Positions 1-10,446 of a stretch of DNA of 64,000 bases are shown here, piece after piece. The notes beneath the pieces were generated by a model. It ran no database searches. It was given only the letters and a program-made list of their open reading frames with translations, and was not told where the DNA came from. The translations under genes and the position numbers were made by a program. The stretch comes from Ceratorhiza oryzae-sativae. Lineage: Eukaryota > Basidiomycota > Agaricomycetes > Cantharellales > Ceratobasidiaceae. The stretch lies in contig JARWMV010000253.1 in assembly GCA_030998015.1 (NCBI GenBank), positions 589,101 to 653,100 of the forward strand. The letters run 5' to 3'. Each line of letters starts with the position of its first letter. Within the stretch, counting starts at the first letter, position 1.

Positions 1-55
1 GAGCCGACATCCACCCCGGCTAACCTGACGGCTAATTGACGTGGCTCCGTCTTAG

Positions 56-1343
56 GTGTCAAAAACCAACTCTTGCTTTCGGTAAGAATTTTGGTATGGT
101 AAAATGAATGACGCGAGATTGATAGTTCATTGCAGAGCTTTTTGAACTCGTTCCTTTATCTTTCCCGAAAGACTGAAGAAATACTCAATCTGGATGGAAT
201 GAGCGATGAAAAGTTTGAAGAAGCGCTTCGCCCCATCTTGCTCAAGGTTGGACTTTCTTTCGAGGACCAGTGGCAAAGGCTTGAAGACCTGTTACAAGCG
301 AATATGACGGCCACTAACGCAACCGAACTCGACGGCCAGACGGTGATCGAAATTACAACCGTCTGGTACTTGCGTATGCAAATGTCCAGTATTGTGAACA
401 CGTATATTGTGAGTAACGCAATTTAACGTCTAGGGTGATCCTAGTTGGCTCATGCTTGAACGTCCTGCTAGACATTTATGGACAACGACACCATTGCCGA
501 TGATGTGCAGAAGACTTTCTCCAGGTACCAAAACGATTACGCTTTTACGTTCCAAGTGGGTACTGGGTAGACAAAAATGATTAATCTTTTCTTACAAGAT
601 CTCTCTTCCAGGATCTCGACAACGTGTCAACCTTACAGGGGGTACGCACCCGTTTTTGAGGCTCTTTCGCACAGGCCTTGATTCATTTTCGTTTTTGCAG
701 GTGATTTGGGATCTGATTCATGCGAGTGTGAACAATGCTCGATATATTTCCGGACTGTGCGGCATGACGTTCATTTGTCTGGCGACTCTAAACTTGATTC
801 AGTCCTGGCCTCGCGGTAAATCTCGCCCCTTCTCCATACACATGCATCTCGACTCATCTTTCCTGTCATGATAAGATCGCTTCCACTGGGCTTCTATCAT
901 CAGTCGTTACCTCAATGGGTTTCTGCATGCTTATGCTTTTGCTCTTGAATATCGGAAAATATCAGACTTTTTTCCCTGAACCTGGGCCCAATGGCGAGGA
1001 CAGGTCCAACGAGGCAGCGGGTGTCTTGAAATGGATCCATGGGTGAGCGTTTCAGATCAGATTTATATTGATTTAGAAATCTCTGACCGTGCCTGGTAGC
1101 AACTGGGTTTTGCCAACGCTGGCTTTGGCATATGGTATCCAATTCATCGTCGATACGGTCAGTGCAACGATGTCGTTGCCGTATGTAACGTATCCCACTG
1201 ACATGGGATACTTAGGCGCTTGTGTACATTGCAGTTTGGTATACACGCAAGTCGAATCCGAACTTGAAGCAGTCCGAAAAGGCTCAATGAGTGTTTCATG
1301 GTGGACTACACTCTTTTTTTCACCTTCTCTTGGGATCGTGTAG
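56..1343 (+). CDS. Spliced, uncharacterised membrane protein gene, 5' end outside window
   Basis: Coding blocks separated by short GT-AG introns can be joined: exons near 56-81, 136-408, 472-555, 612-641, 701-815, about 904-1042 and 1100-1343 (TAG). Introns are 54-63 bp where clear; the junction inside 816-903 is uncertain and needs an acceptor near 903 to keep frame. The early part is soluble and acidic (motif EEILNLDGMSDEKFEEALRP), followed by hydrophobic stretches near 730-800 (ISGLCGMTFICLATLNLI) and 905-950 (MGFCMLMLLLLNI), then a short loop with PEPGPNGEDRSNEAAG. This suggests a multi-pass membrane protein. I do not recognise the family. CpG content is normal here, unlike most of the window, and no transposon feature is visible, so it is probably a host gene. 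A further 40-bp intron near 1181-1220 is possible. Confidence 0.6.
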
Positions 1344-1912
1344 TTTATCCGCGGTTTGCTTTCCGAATCACAAACTCATCACAAACTACTTTTTACATGG
1401 GGTGTCGGGTGCTCCAAAAATAGCGTGCACCACGCATCGATCATCAAGGCTGTGCTCTAATTAATTGATTTCTTTGCATATAGCCACGGCTGTTTTGGAT
1501 TAGATCTGACGGGAACGGCTACGATTGGGTTAATATCTGGTCCTGAGGTACTGTGGAAGTATGAAGGCAACAACCGGATGGGATGCAATTTTACAGCTGA
1601 AAACTCAAACTGGAAAGCGCACTCTCCATCAAAAAGAAATTGCTTGTTTTGTAGTTTTAAGAACCGGTTTGGACGGCGACGTTCTCTGGCCTCGCTTGTT
1701 AAGTCGAATGGAGTAGCCGTTCGGGTGCCTCCAGAATAAACATATGTATATAGAAATGCTCGGTTCATATCTTCCTCGAGTCGGTCACGTTTGGAACTCT
1801 TGCAGCAACAACGCAAGGTATTGCAGAAAGCCATCCGGGCGGTAACGCAGTCTAGCGGCGTCTCCTCCGAGGGTTTGTCATAACCAACTTCATCATGCTC
1901 TCTCTGCTCAAC
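1344..1912. other. Intergenic DNA downstream of the left host gene
   Basis: No supported gene. A minus-strand open frame of 158 codons lies at 1457-1933, but its composition resembles no known family and it runs into the small palindromic repeat. I treat it as chance unless transcripts show otherwise. CpG is common here. Confidence 0.4.
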
Positions 1913-2051
1913 GTCTAAGTATGATTTTAGCACTCACTAGTTCGCGAATAGCACAGACTACCGGCGCTACCAGGGTCTCATGAGTGGTAAAAGGCATACT
2001 TAGACATGTGGAACTAGTTCGTGCTAGCTAGCTTTTCGGCTTTTGCCTGAG
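1913..2051 (+). repeat. Small palindromic repeat, copy 1, left arm truncated
   Basis: Begins GTCTAAGTATGATTTTAGCA and pairs with TAAAAGGCATACTTAGAC at about 1988-2005. It is followed by an outer arm GTGCTAGCTAGCTTTTCGGC ending CCTGAG at 2051. A second copy in opposite orientation is at 10212-10398, where both outer arms are present. The matching outer left arm is missing here. CpGs in this copy (for example ACCGGCGCTACCAG) are TpG or CpA in the other. Confidence 0.6.
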
Positions 2052-2498
2052 TGGAGCCAATTGCTTCCATCCTCGGGTTGATGCATAACAGGTATCGTCA
2101 TAATCCCGCTGCCCTTACTTAGAGTTGGCAAGTCGGAAGAGCATATCGAATCGGTTGACAGGCCAGCATCTCAGAATGTCAGGGTATTTAGAGGCCGATG
2201 CGTCGATTTCTGCTTTATCTTTCTCGACTTTGTGCCAAGTATTAAGCTACATACAAGGACCGGGTCATGCCGACGCTTACGTTGGCGTACGTGAATTAGT
2301 TTTCTTATCAACGCGGCATATTACACAGCGATTGATTCTAAACTCTTTCATTCGGCCATACTTGCCTCCTGAATAACGTCTCAACCTGCCCGCCGGGACA
2401 ACCAAGACTGATGGAAAGCATATAATGCCCCGGAAAAACACTGGCACTTTACAACGTTACACCCACGCCAGATATCCCATGATAGGAAAGGGTAAAAG
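2052..2498. other. Intergenic DNA at the A1 insertion site
   Basis: No supported gene. An 83-codon open frame at 2125-2376 has no ATG and no recognisable similarity. The last five bases, AAAAG, are the left target duplication of Ty3-A copy A1. Confidence 0.35.
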
Positions 2499-2873
2499 TG
2501 TCAACGACGACAAGTCAGGCAACGAGAAAAATAGTAAGAAAGGAAAAGAACTTGTATTCAACAAGAGGTCAAGTTCTTGAGGAGTCCTCTGCGAACTTGA
2601 CCCAGTTTATATACATAGTACAAGCCACATCATAACAAACAAGTCTGTACAATGAGTCATGACTGATAAGAGATAGAAGCAGTAGAAGCGACTGCGGAAC
2701 TGCAGAATTTCACATTGGAGTTGAAATACAGCTTGGTTACCGGTCCGGAACATTCCCTGAGTCACATGACACAGATATGCCATAAAAGGCAAGTATGTTT
2801 GAAGATGATCTCATAAAATGTAGTAAATCGAGAAAATATTATAGAGTGGATATATGCATGTCAGTTCATGACA
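2499..2873 (-). repeat. 3' LTR of Ty3-A copy A1
   Basis: Reads TGTCATGAACTGACATGC at its start on the minus strand and ends GTTGACA. It holds a TATATAAA box followed about 30 nt later by CTCAAGAACTTGACCT. The pol frame ends a few codons inside this LTR. Confidence 0.92.
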
Positions 2874-5800
2874 CTTCCCCCCTTCAAGGCACAGGGGTCC
2901 TGGGGTGCCTTTGGATGTGACTTGACATAGTTGGCAACAAGTTCTGGTGCATTCACCAGGTCATCATAAGTTAACCATTGTTGCTCGTCGTAGCCAAGCC
3001 ATTTGATGTAGTATTCGAAGATGTTAGACCTTTTGCTGTATTGTGATTTTATGATCTGTTCCACTTTGAATTCTTCTTCCCCTTCAGGAGTTACCACAGG
3101 TGGTGGTGGGGGAGCCTGACGTCCATAGGGATTGTCTTTATGTTTGGTTAGGAGCGAGACATGAAATACTGGGTGTATTTTCATGGTTACTGGCAAGTCC
3201 AGTTTGAAAGCGTGAGTGCCATGTTGTGCTACCACCTTGAATGGTCCAACTCTCTTGTGGGCCAATTTCCTGGAGGCCTGTTGTGTGTGTATGTTCTTGG
3301 TGTTGAGCCAGACTTTGTCTCCCACCCTGATGGCTTCTGGGATCCGATGCTTCCAATCATAGTATTCTTTGGTCCTCTGGTTTGCTAGTTCCAGAGCAGC
3401 CTTGAGTTCATCATGGCCCTTTTGAAGCCATTCTGCATGATTGTCTGCTAAGGGGAATTCTTGTTCCTCCTTGTCCCCAACTGCCAGCCTTGGATGGAAG
3501 CCATAGTTTGCAAAGAATGGTGTTTTGCCAGTTGAAGCATTGATGCCATTGTTGTAGGCAAATTCAGCCAGAGGTAAGAGTGAGACCCAGTTGTCCTGCC
3601 AATCTGATACATAGTGTCTCAGGTACCCTTCTACTACTTGGTTAGGCCTTTCAGACTGGCCATCTGTTTGGGGGTGGTATGCTGTGGAGTAGGATGGTTT
3701 TATATCCAGTTGTTTGTACAGGTGCCTTAAGAATTTGGATGCAAAGTTGGGACCATGGTCTGAAATTGTTTTTCATGGTAACCCATGGAGTTTCCATACA
3801 TAGGTTAGGAACAGGTTTGTGCAATCCATGGCACTGGCCTCTGACTGACATGGGATAAAGTGGACCATTTTTGTCAGGTGGTCCACAACTGTAAATATAG
3901 CATCGAACCCTTCTGATAGGGGTAATCCAGTGATCAGATCATAGGTAATTTCCTCCCAAGGTTTTTCTGGTGCTGGTATTGGGTTTAGGAGCCCTGGGGG
4001 AACCTGGTTGCTGTGCTTGTTCCTAATACATGATTTGCAATGTGTGACATATTTGTTGACTGATTTTTTCATTGATGACCATGTATATTTGCGGTTTAAC
4101 AATTCATGTGTTCTGAATTGTCCTGGGTGTCCTGCAGCTGGGTTGTTGTGATGGCTTTCAATGATCAGTTTGCAAAGTTCTTTGTTATTTGGGACGTAGA
4201 TTCGGCCCTTGTATCATAAAAGTCCTTCATCCCATTCCCAGTTTTTGACCGTTTCATTGTCATCTAGGGCTTTTAGCACTTTTGACAGGTGCTCGTCCCC
4301 TGGAATGGCATCCCTAATGAGTTGTTCCAGGTCATGGTCTGGTGTGATTGCTTGTAGCCACAGTGATTTTAGTTCAAGAAATTGGTTTTGTGCAAGCAGA
4401 GCTTGGCTCTCACCCCCCTCTTTAGGGATGTGCCTTGACAGCCTGGGGAGAATGTCCGCCCAGCTGTTCTTTGCCCCTTCAATATATAGAATCTTGAATT
4501 TGAATCTGGACAGGAACTCGTGCCATCGTGTGACTTGGCCGTTCAGTGGCCGATTTGTCTTCCAATATTCCAGATTTTTGTGATCGCAAACAATGTTTAC
4601 TGGGTGTTCAGCCCCTTCTAGTAAATGACACCAGTGTTTGAGGGCTTTTATGATTGCCAGCATTTCCTTGTTGTAAATGTTGTAATTTCTTTCTGCCAGG
4701 ACCATTGCCTTGGAGTAGTAGGAGATTGGGTGGAGCATTCCATCTTCTCCGTATTGCAGTAACACAGCACCTGTGGCATAGCCTGAGGTGTCTGTTTCCA
4801 GAATAAATGGTTTGCTGGGTTCTGGCTGGATTAGGAGGGGGGCTTCTTTCAATTTCTGCTTCAGCAGGTTCCATGCCTGGTCCCTTTCTTCTGTCCATTC
4901 CCACTTTACGTCCTTCTTGACAAGTTCATAAAGACATTTTGTAATTTTCGAAAAGTCTTTTATGAAGTGCCTCAACCAATTTGCAAACCCCAACCCTTCC
5001 AGGACTTCAGTTGGGTTGGTAGGGGTTGGCCATTCAACAGCCTTTTCGACCTTGGCTGGGTCTACTTTAATTCCCTGGGGAGTCACTACTATTCCCAGGT
5101 AATCAACTTCAGTGACATCGAAAACACATTTCTCCAAGGCGCAGTATAGGCCAGCTTTTTGGAGACGACGTAAGACTTCTTTGACATGTTCGTCATGTTC
5201 TTCTTGGTTTTTGGAGAATACTAATATGTCATCCATATAGATTACCACATAAATGCCCTCAATGTCTTGGAACTCTTCCCATATCATGGCCATGAAGGTT
5301 CCTGGTGCATTCTTTTGACCAAATTGCATGACTAGGGGCTCATACAGCCCATATTTGGTCTTGAAGGCTGCTTTCCATTCGTCCCCTTCCTGGATTCGTA
5401 TGAGGTTAAAGCCCCACTTTAGATCAAACTTGGTGAATATCTTCGCCCCATGCAAAGTCTCCACAATATCATTGATGCATGGGAGTGGGTACACATTCAA
5501 GACTGTCATTTTGTTTAGTCGCCAGTAGTCGATGCACATGTGCAACTTCCCATTCTTCTTTTTGACAAATATGACTGGGGATGCCATTGGTGACCTTGAG
5601 GGTCTGATATGCCCTGCTTTCAGTTGGCAATCCAAGGTTTTGCGCAATTCTGCATCTTCCTTGACACCCACGCTATATATGGGGCCATGCCTTGGCTTGG
5701 CATCCAGTTTTAAATCTATTTCCATATCCCACTTTCTATGGGGTGGTAATGGTTGGACGTCATCTTCTTCAGCAAATATTTTCTGGAATTCTTTATATTT

Positions 5801-6391
5801 TGTTGGGAGGGAGTCTAAGGAGTCCAACTGAAGCTCCTTAGGTTTATTTGCACACACGTGCAAGGGTTTTGTGATGCAGTGCTTCAGGCATATTGGCAAG
5901 TTGAACTTCATGTCTTTTCCATCCCAATCAATGTTGGGGTTATGGAATTTGAGCCATGACATGCCCAGGACTAAATCATTTTTGCCAACGTTCACAACAT
6001 AGGCACTGAGAATTTCTCAGTGCTCCTGAATGCATAACTCAAGGGTGCAATAGTGGGTCACAGACCCTGAATTGATCTCCCTTCCATCAATAACTTGTAG
6101 TTTTTTTGGTGTTTTTAGGGAGACAGTGGGGATACAATATTGTTTAACAAGGTCTTCATGGATAAATACTGAGGTGGCCCCTGAATCAATCATGGCCCAT
6201 CTGTTGAATTTTTTCATACTATATGCAGACTTGTGTTCAGGGGTTATGCGCAGAGGGAAAGCGTGGAAGAAAAACTGTAGTTGTGATTGGTTTCCTAACG
6301 ACATACATTCCATTTCCATAATTTTATTTTTGTTATGTGCATTTTGTAACATAGTGCCCAAGACCGCCCCCCTGGCACGGTTTGAGCTCAT
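2861..6391 (-). pseudogene. pol: Ty3-A copy A1 pol (protease, RT, RNase H, integrase, chromodomain), broken
   Basis: Encodes the Ty3/gypsy polyprotein that copies and integrates the element. In order on the minus strand: aspartic protease DSGATSVF (about 6180), RT with YMDD (about 5235) in a long open block 4214-5995, RNase H (about 4450-4830), integrase zinc region and core (3500-4150), and a C-terminal chromodomain (YIKWLGYDEQQWLTYDDL, about 2950-3050). The frame is interrupted near 6014 (QEH-stop-EILS, where copy A3 has an Arg codon CGA), near 4214, and near 3773 and 3325. The start overlaps the gag stop as ATGA. The stop lies in the 3' LTR. Confidence 0.88.
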
Positions 6392-7926
6392 TCTTTTACC
6401 AACTTGTCATTGGTTGTTTCTACATCCTCAACTACTGCCTCATATCCTGACATCTTGGCTGAGGGACATTTGGCGGCGATATGGCCCCATCCTCCACAGT
6501 TATAGCAGGTGTTTGTCCCCTTTCCTTTTCCTGTGCTATCCAGATCCATTGCATCTGGATCCTTTGCCTTGGAGGCCGCCGGTGGGTGATTATCCTTCTT
6601 TATGTCCTTGAAGGATTCATGCACATTGGCGTTGCTTCCATCATAGTGGATGGTTGGATCTGTGAAACCCTTCGCGTTGGGCCCAATGGCCACAATCTGA
6701 CCTTTTACAGCTTTCCTGTCCTTAATCTTGTATATCTGTTCCCCATTTTTGAATTTCTCCTTTTGGGGAGTGCTTTGGGGGCTATTTGTTGGCCTACTGG
6801 AGGAGGCATTGCTGCTGGACTTGTTACCCCCATGAGACGTTTGTTTGCTACCAAACAAGATGAGGTGGCGGTAAATTTCCAGGGCTTGCTGAGTGAGTTG
6901 GGCAAAAGTTTTGGTGCGGGGGTCATAGTTTTGGGCCACCATGCTATCTGTTATGTCTGATGATAGACCATCATAGAACTGATCACGCATGGCGGCATCG
7001 TTGTAGTTGAGGCCTGTGGAATATAGGTTGAATAGGGTGAGGTAATCCTGAACCGTCTTGGATTGTTTCAGTTTCCACCACTTGTCGCAGTTATTTTTGG
7101 TGCGGTTCAGGTCCCCATAACAGGTAGTAAATTCTTGCCAGAACAGATTGGCATCGTGAAGCCAGGGGATTGCGGTTCCAGGGTTTAAAATTTTGAACTC
7201 TTCATATGAGTTGACCCATTCAGCTGCTGACCCTTCAAGATAAGAGGTGATGAAGGTGACCACTTGATCAGCTGAGTGCCCACTCATGTTTGTATTAATG
7301 TATCAGGCACATGCAATTCTGAATGAGATGGCGTCTTCTTGTTTTGTGCCATCAAACTTTTGAGGGGCGGCCATCTTAACTTTTGCAGTCAACCCACTAG
7401 AGGGAGCAGGTGCTGTTGGTTGTGGTTGGGCTGCACTGGAGGGGGCTAGTACTTGAGCAGCACCTGAGCCTCCCATGGAAGTGTTGATTTGCGCTTCAAT
7501 GCATGTGATAGTGGTCTGGAGAATGGCTAACATCCCTACTAGATTGTTGACGTTGGTGGCTAATCCAGCCACGTCTGTGTCTATTTTTGTCTGATTGGTG
7601 GTGAGTTTGGCCTTGAGTGAGTCTGTGTAGGTTAGAGATGTTGTGCCAGAATTCCTGCATTCTGGCATCAAGGGTAACTCAATTGCAGAAGCACTTCAGA
7701 AGTGCTGATTGGTCAGCTGATGGAATAGAGTTACCCTTGATGCCAGAATGCAGGAATTCTGGCACAAAATCTCTAGTGTAGGTTTTATTGTTGTGTTCAA
7801 CGTCTCCAATATCATTTTGGAGATTGTTGGTTTGTTCTCATAGTTCATCCATTGACTGGAGCATATAGATGACCTTTTCCCCATCAGACATATTTGCCCA
7901 AGCAGGGGCAGAGGGTTGTGTCACCA
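6388..7926 (-). pseudogene. gag: Ty3-A copy A1 gag, disrupted by nhAT-S
   Basis: Capsid/nucleocapsid protein of the element. The start is chosen at ATG 7926, next to the conserved PSAPAWANMSDGEKVIYML block. The capsid-like region (AAEWVNSYEEF, LFWQEFTTCYGDL) is at about 6900-7290. The zinc knuckle CYNCGGWGHIAAKC, a complete CCHC set, lies near 6470-6515. Lesions: a TGA in MDEL-stop-EQTNN near 7845 where copy A2 has Gln, a TGA near 7300 in the CA-stop-YINTNM block, and the 143-bp insertion at 7633-7775. An acidic C-terminal tail follows the knuckle. Confidence 0.85.
7633..7775. mobile_element. nhAT-S: 143-bp non-autonomous hAT-like element in gag
   Basis: Near-perfect terminal inverted repeats of about 47 bp start TAGAGATGTTGTGCCAG and end CTGGCACAAAATCTCTA. 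The 8-bp direct repeat GTGTAGGT flanks both sides (7625-7632 and 7776-7783). The unfilled site is seen in copies A2 and A3. An 8-bp duplication and a TAGAG terminus are typical of hAT. The arms contain CCAGAATTCCTGCATTCTGG, related to motifs at the ends of hAT-1 and nhAT-L. There is no coding capacity. Confidence 0.88.
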
Positions 7927-7951
7927 TTTTCAGAGAGGATTTGATAAAATT

Positions 7952-8230
7952 CTAAAGGCAACGGAGACAATAAGGAAGTACAGGGAATTGGGAATTGTTT
8001 TGGTAATATAGGATTTCTGTTCCCTGCACAAGTCTATAAACTTCAAAGTTTCTGATTCCTGCAAACCTTAACCAAGTATCGTCCAAGTCCCAACTTTTGG
8101 TGTCTTGGCAACAATATGGGCACTCCACCCTCTTTAGTTTAGTTTGGTCCCAAAGGAGTGCTTCCTTGGGGAGGATTGATTTGGGCTGCTGGAAGGGGTG
8201 TTTCTTCCTGAATTGGCAAGCCCATGCCAC
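7952..8230 (-). CDS. Ty3-A accessory frame c (92 codons), copy A1
   Basis: The open frame overlaps the 3' part of accessory frame b in a different phase. It contains CPYCCQDTKSWDLD and ends PVLPYCLRCL. It starts directly after an in-frame stop and has no ATG, so it would need frameshifting or splicing from frame b. The same length and overlap recur in A2 (37728-38006) and A3 (40088-40366). Function unknown. Confidence 0.45.
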   Translation of the reverse strand: MAWACQFRKKHPFQQPKSILPKEALLWDQTKLKRVECPYCCQDTKSWDLDDTWLRFAGIRNFEVYRLVQGTEILYYQNNSQFPVLPYCLRCL

Positions 8231-8663
8231 TTAGAAAGGTGGGGTGAGGGAGGTCTGACGGTGTTGAGAAGATGGGGAAGGTGTACTCATGGGGTTCAAC
8301 TGTTTCTCGGACTATAGCTTCTAGTCTGAGATGGTCTTGGAGGAGGGATAGGTAGTCCTCCTGGTGTTTGCACAAACGTTCGGTTAAGTATGTGCAACGG
8401 GCCTTGGCTTTGTGAAGTTTTTCACAGGTTTCTTTGTACTTATTCTGGTAATAACAGTACCTGTCTTGGAAATTTTTGATAGTGTTTAACAGGTGATGAA
8501 GAAGCTGTTGACCAAGGTTCTCCAGCTTATAGCTGGTTGTGGGGGATGGTGTAATAGTAAAGGAATTTGTCCTTCTTAGGACAATAAGGGCAGTGTGCTG
8601 GGAAGGTGGCTCCGTTTGCCTGATGGCAAATTTTGCACTCAGGGGCACCTGGCTCGGTGACAA
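8139..8663 (-). CDS. Ty3-A accessory frame b (coiled-coil protein), copy A1
   Basis: A frame of up to 174 codons between the 5' LTR and gag. The centre is a charged helix (ENLGQQLLHHLLNTIKNFQD and EKLHKAKARCTYLTERL) likely to form a coiled coil; the C-terminus is Pro-rich and ends QGSTPLGPN. Homologous frames occur in A2 (37915-38484) and A3 (39634-40179). I do not recognise it as a standard Gag or Pol domain. It may be an N-terminal Gag extension, a separate accessory protein, or part of a spliced product with the zinc-knuckle frame upstream. Confidence 0.5.
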   Translation of the reverse strand: MSPSQVPLSAKFAIRQTEPPSQHTALIVLRRTNSFTITPSPTTSYKLENLGQQLLHHLLNTIKNFQDRYCYYQNKYKETCEKLHKAKARCTYLTERLCKHQEDYLSLLQDHLRLEAIVRETVEPHEYTFPIFSTPSDLPHPTFLSGMGLPIQEETPLPAAQINPPQGSTPLGPN

Positions 8664-8880
8664 AGGCTTGTTGGGTGCGTCTGACTCTTTGGGGGCAGAC
8701 TTTGATAATTACTACTCAGTTGAAATTGATGTGCCCAGCTTCTTCAAGGATACTTTCAACTGAGTTGAGGGTGAAGCAGTGGATCAACAGGTGTCCAAAC
8801 CACCCACACAGACAGCAGCACTGGTCTTCTGTAAAAGGTTGTGCCACTTGAGGGCTGTGCATTCTGTCAGAGACATACTC
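8530..8880 (-). pseudogene. Ty3-A accessory frame a (zinc-knuckle), decayed, copy A1
   Basis: Colinear with the intact frame at 38303-38728 in copy A2 but with in-frame stops (for example near 8716 and 8762). The CxxC-x4-H-x4-C knuckle (CGWFGHL region, about 8785-8825) and the later CxxC...CxxC part (about 8570-8640) can still be read on the minus strand. Confidence 0.5.
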
Positions 8881-9194
8881 AAGCAAAAGCAAGATAAAAG
8901 GAAAAATAGACCCTTTCCCAAGTCTATTGGAGTAGGAAGGTGACCTCTGTTGCTCAGCTACTTAAGGGCAATGAGCGACCCCACCTCTTGTTGACAAAAG
9001 AGATTAGAGAACCAAAGCTTGTTACAACGTGTGAGGGACCTGGCTATGCAAGGTTTCACAGAGGCACGTATAGGGCAATGATATCTTGTGGCTGTGGATA
9101 GATGGAGTAGGATTGGGGAAGGCAACGGGGAGTTATCTTGAGACAACGCCAATGGCATTCCAGAAGTATCCCAGATGACACTGAGACTTATGAT

Positions 9195-9213
9195 TGTCAA
9201 GAACTTGACCTGA
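9195..9213 (-). promoter_or_regulatory. Putative self-priming primer-binding site, copy A1
   Basis: Immediately internal to the 5' LTR the minus strand reads TCAGGTCAAGTTCTTGACA. The part AGGTCAAGTTCTTGA is the reverse complement of TCAAGAACTTGACCT, which lies about 30 nt after the TATA box in the LTR, at the expected RNA 5' end. Confidence 0.6.
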
Positions 9214-9588
9214 TGTCAACGACGACAAGTCAGGCAACAAGAAAAATAGTAAGAAAGGAAAAGAACTTGTATTCGACGAGAGGTCAAGTTCTTGAGGAGT
9301 CCTCTGCAAACTTGACCCAGTTTATATACATAGTACAAGCCACATCATAACAAACAAGTCTGTACAATGAGTCATGACTGATAAGAGATAGAAGCAGTAG
9401 AAGTGACTGTGGAACTGCGGAATTTCACATCAGAGTTGAAATACAGCTCAGTTACTGGTCTGGAACATTCCCTGAGTCACATGACACAGATATGCCATAA
9501 AAGGCAAGTATGTTTGAAGATGATCTCATAAAATGTAGTAAATCGAGAAAATATTATAGAGTGGATATATGCATGTCAGTTCATGACA
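9214..9588 (-). repeat. 5' LTR of Ty3-A copy A1
   Basis: 375 bp, collinear with 2499-2873. It carries the TATA box and the AACTTGACCT segment that pairs with the primer-binding site. The AAAAG duplication follows at 9589-9593. Confidence 0.92.
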
Positions 9589-9593
9589 AAAAG

Positions 9594-10211
9594 TGGGGGG
9601 GGGGTTAATTTAGGGCAAGAGCAAGTTGAGATATCCATTTCACAATTTTGTAAGAGAACACAAAGTGTGAAACAAGCATGTTAGGCCAAGCATTCCCACC
9701 CCAAGATGTGTATCATCAGGGGTATACAAGCTCACTGACCTCAAGGTTTCCCAGTGTTTCTATTGCACAAAGCAGCAGTTGTGTACAGGCTTCTTGTAAG
9801 ATAACCAGTATAATATCCAGAACACAAATCAGGTAGCAGCCAGCCTGGCTGGGTGTTCATGTGCTTCCCCTATCACTATAAGCACTTGCAGGGTTAAAGT
9901 TTAGAGAGGCCAAAGTTTGGATTAGCAGTGTAGATTGTTTGGCTGTAAGCAGTGGAACACATCAGAGTCAAATCAAAGCAGTTGCTATGGTCCAATTACA
10001 AAAGCTGTGTTTTGAGATGATCAAACATTTTGGCATTGATTAGTGTGTGTTGGGTTCAATCACAGTCTTGAGTGCTTGCCCAAGCTGGACCCATACCACA
10101 ATGGTCTTGATTTCAACACTGTGGTGCTGCATATTTGGCCAACAATCATGATGGTGGCAGATTGGCCATTCCAGGGTGCTTACACATTATGAAACACTAT
10201 GGAATGAACTC
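9594..10211. other. CpG-poor intergenic DNA
   Basis: Begins with a run of ten G (9597-9606). No open frame with recognisable similarity. CpG is almost absent, in contrast to 1-2498, with which it was contiguous before A1 inserted. Confidence 0.4.
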
Positions 10212-10398
10212 CTCAGCCAAAAGCAGAAAATCTAGCTAGCACTCATTAGAAGCCTGGTGTCTAAGTATGCTTTCTAGCACTCATGAGGCCCTGGTAGCAC
10301 CAATAGTGCATGCTACTCAGTTCCTAGTGAGCACTAAAAAGCATACTTAGACAGGTGGAGCTACTTTGTGCTAGCTAGATTTTCAGGCTTTGGCTGAG
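10212..10398 (-). repeat. Small palindromic repeat, copy 2, both arms present
   Basis: Outer arms CTCAGCCAAAAGCAGAAAAT and ATTTTCAGGCTTTGGCTGAG form a terminal inverted repeat of about 30 bp that continues CTAGCTAGCAC. An inner pair GTCTAAGTATGCTTTCTAGC and CTAAAAAGCATACTTAGAC (10259-10351) is shared with copy 1 at 1913. Non-coding, MITE-like; superfamily not identified and no convincing target duplication seen. Confidence 0.65.
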
Positions 10399-10446
10399 TC
10401 CAGGTAAACCCAACATGGGCAACCCAGGTCAATTGACCTTGGTCAC

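Larger units (their letters stand above)
2499..9588 (-). mobile_element. Ty3-A copy A1: full-length chromovirus-type LTR retrotransposon
   Basis: Two 375-bp LTRs (2499-2873 and 9214-9588) start TG and end CA and are flanked by the direct repeat AAAAG (2494-2498 and 9589-9593). Read on the minus strand the order is 5' LTR, primer-binding site, accessory reading frames, gag, pol, purine-rich tract (GGGGGGAAG), 3' LTR. Coding regions contain several stops, and gag holds a 143-bp hAT-type insertion, so this copy is probably dead. It sits between CpG-normal DNA on the left and CpG-poor DNA on the right, which were contiguous before insertion. Confidence 0.93.

Noticed and set aside
1457..1933. 158-codon minus-strand open frame
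   Set aside because: No recognisable motif, no splice or promoter context, and its end enters a non-coding repeat; probably chance in CpG-normal DNA.
6072..6960. Long open frames on the plus strand across Ty3-A gag-pol (also at 41210-41816 on the minus strand)
   Set aside because: They are antisense shadows of conserved gag and pol codons and recur wherever that sequence recurs.
7625..7784. Mutator-type origin of nhAT-S from a 9-bp duplication GTGTAGGTT
   Set aside because: Reading the ends as TAGAG...CTCTA gives a perfect 8-bp duplication and matches nhAT-L, which favours hAT.
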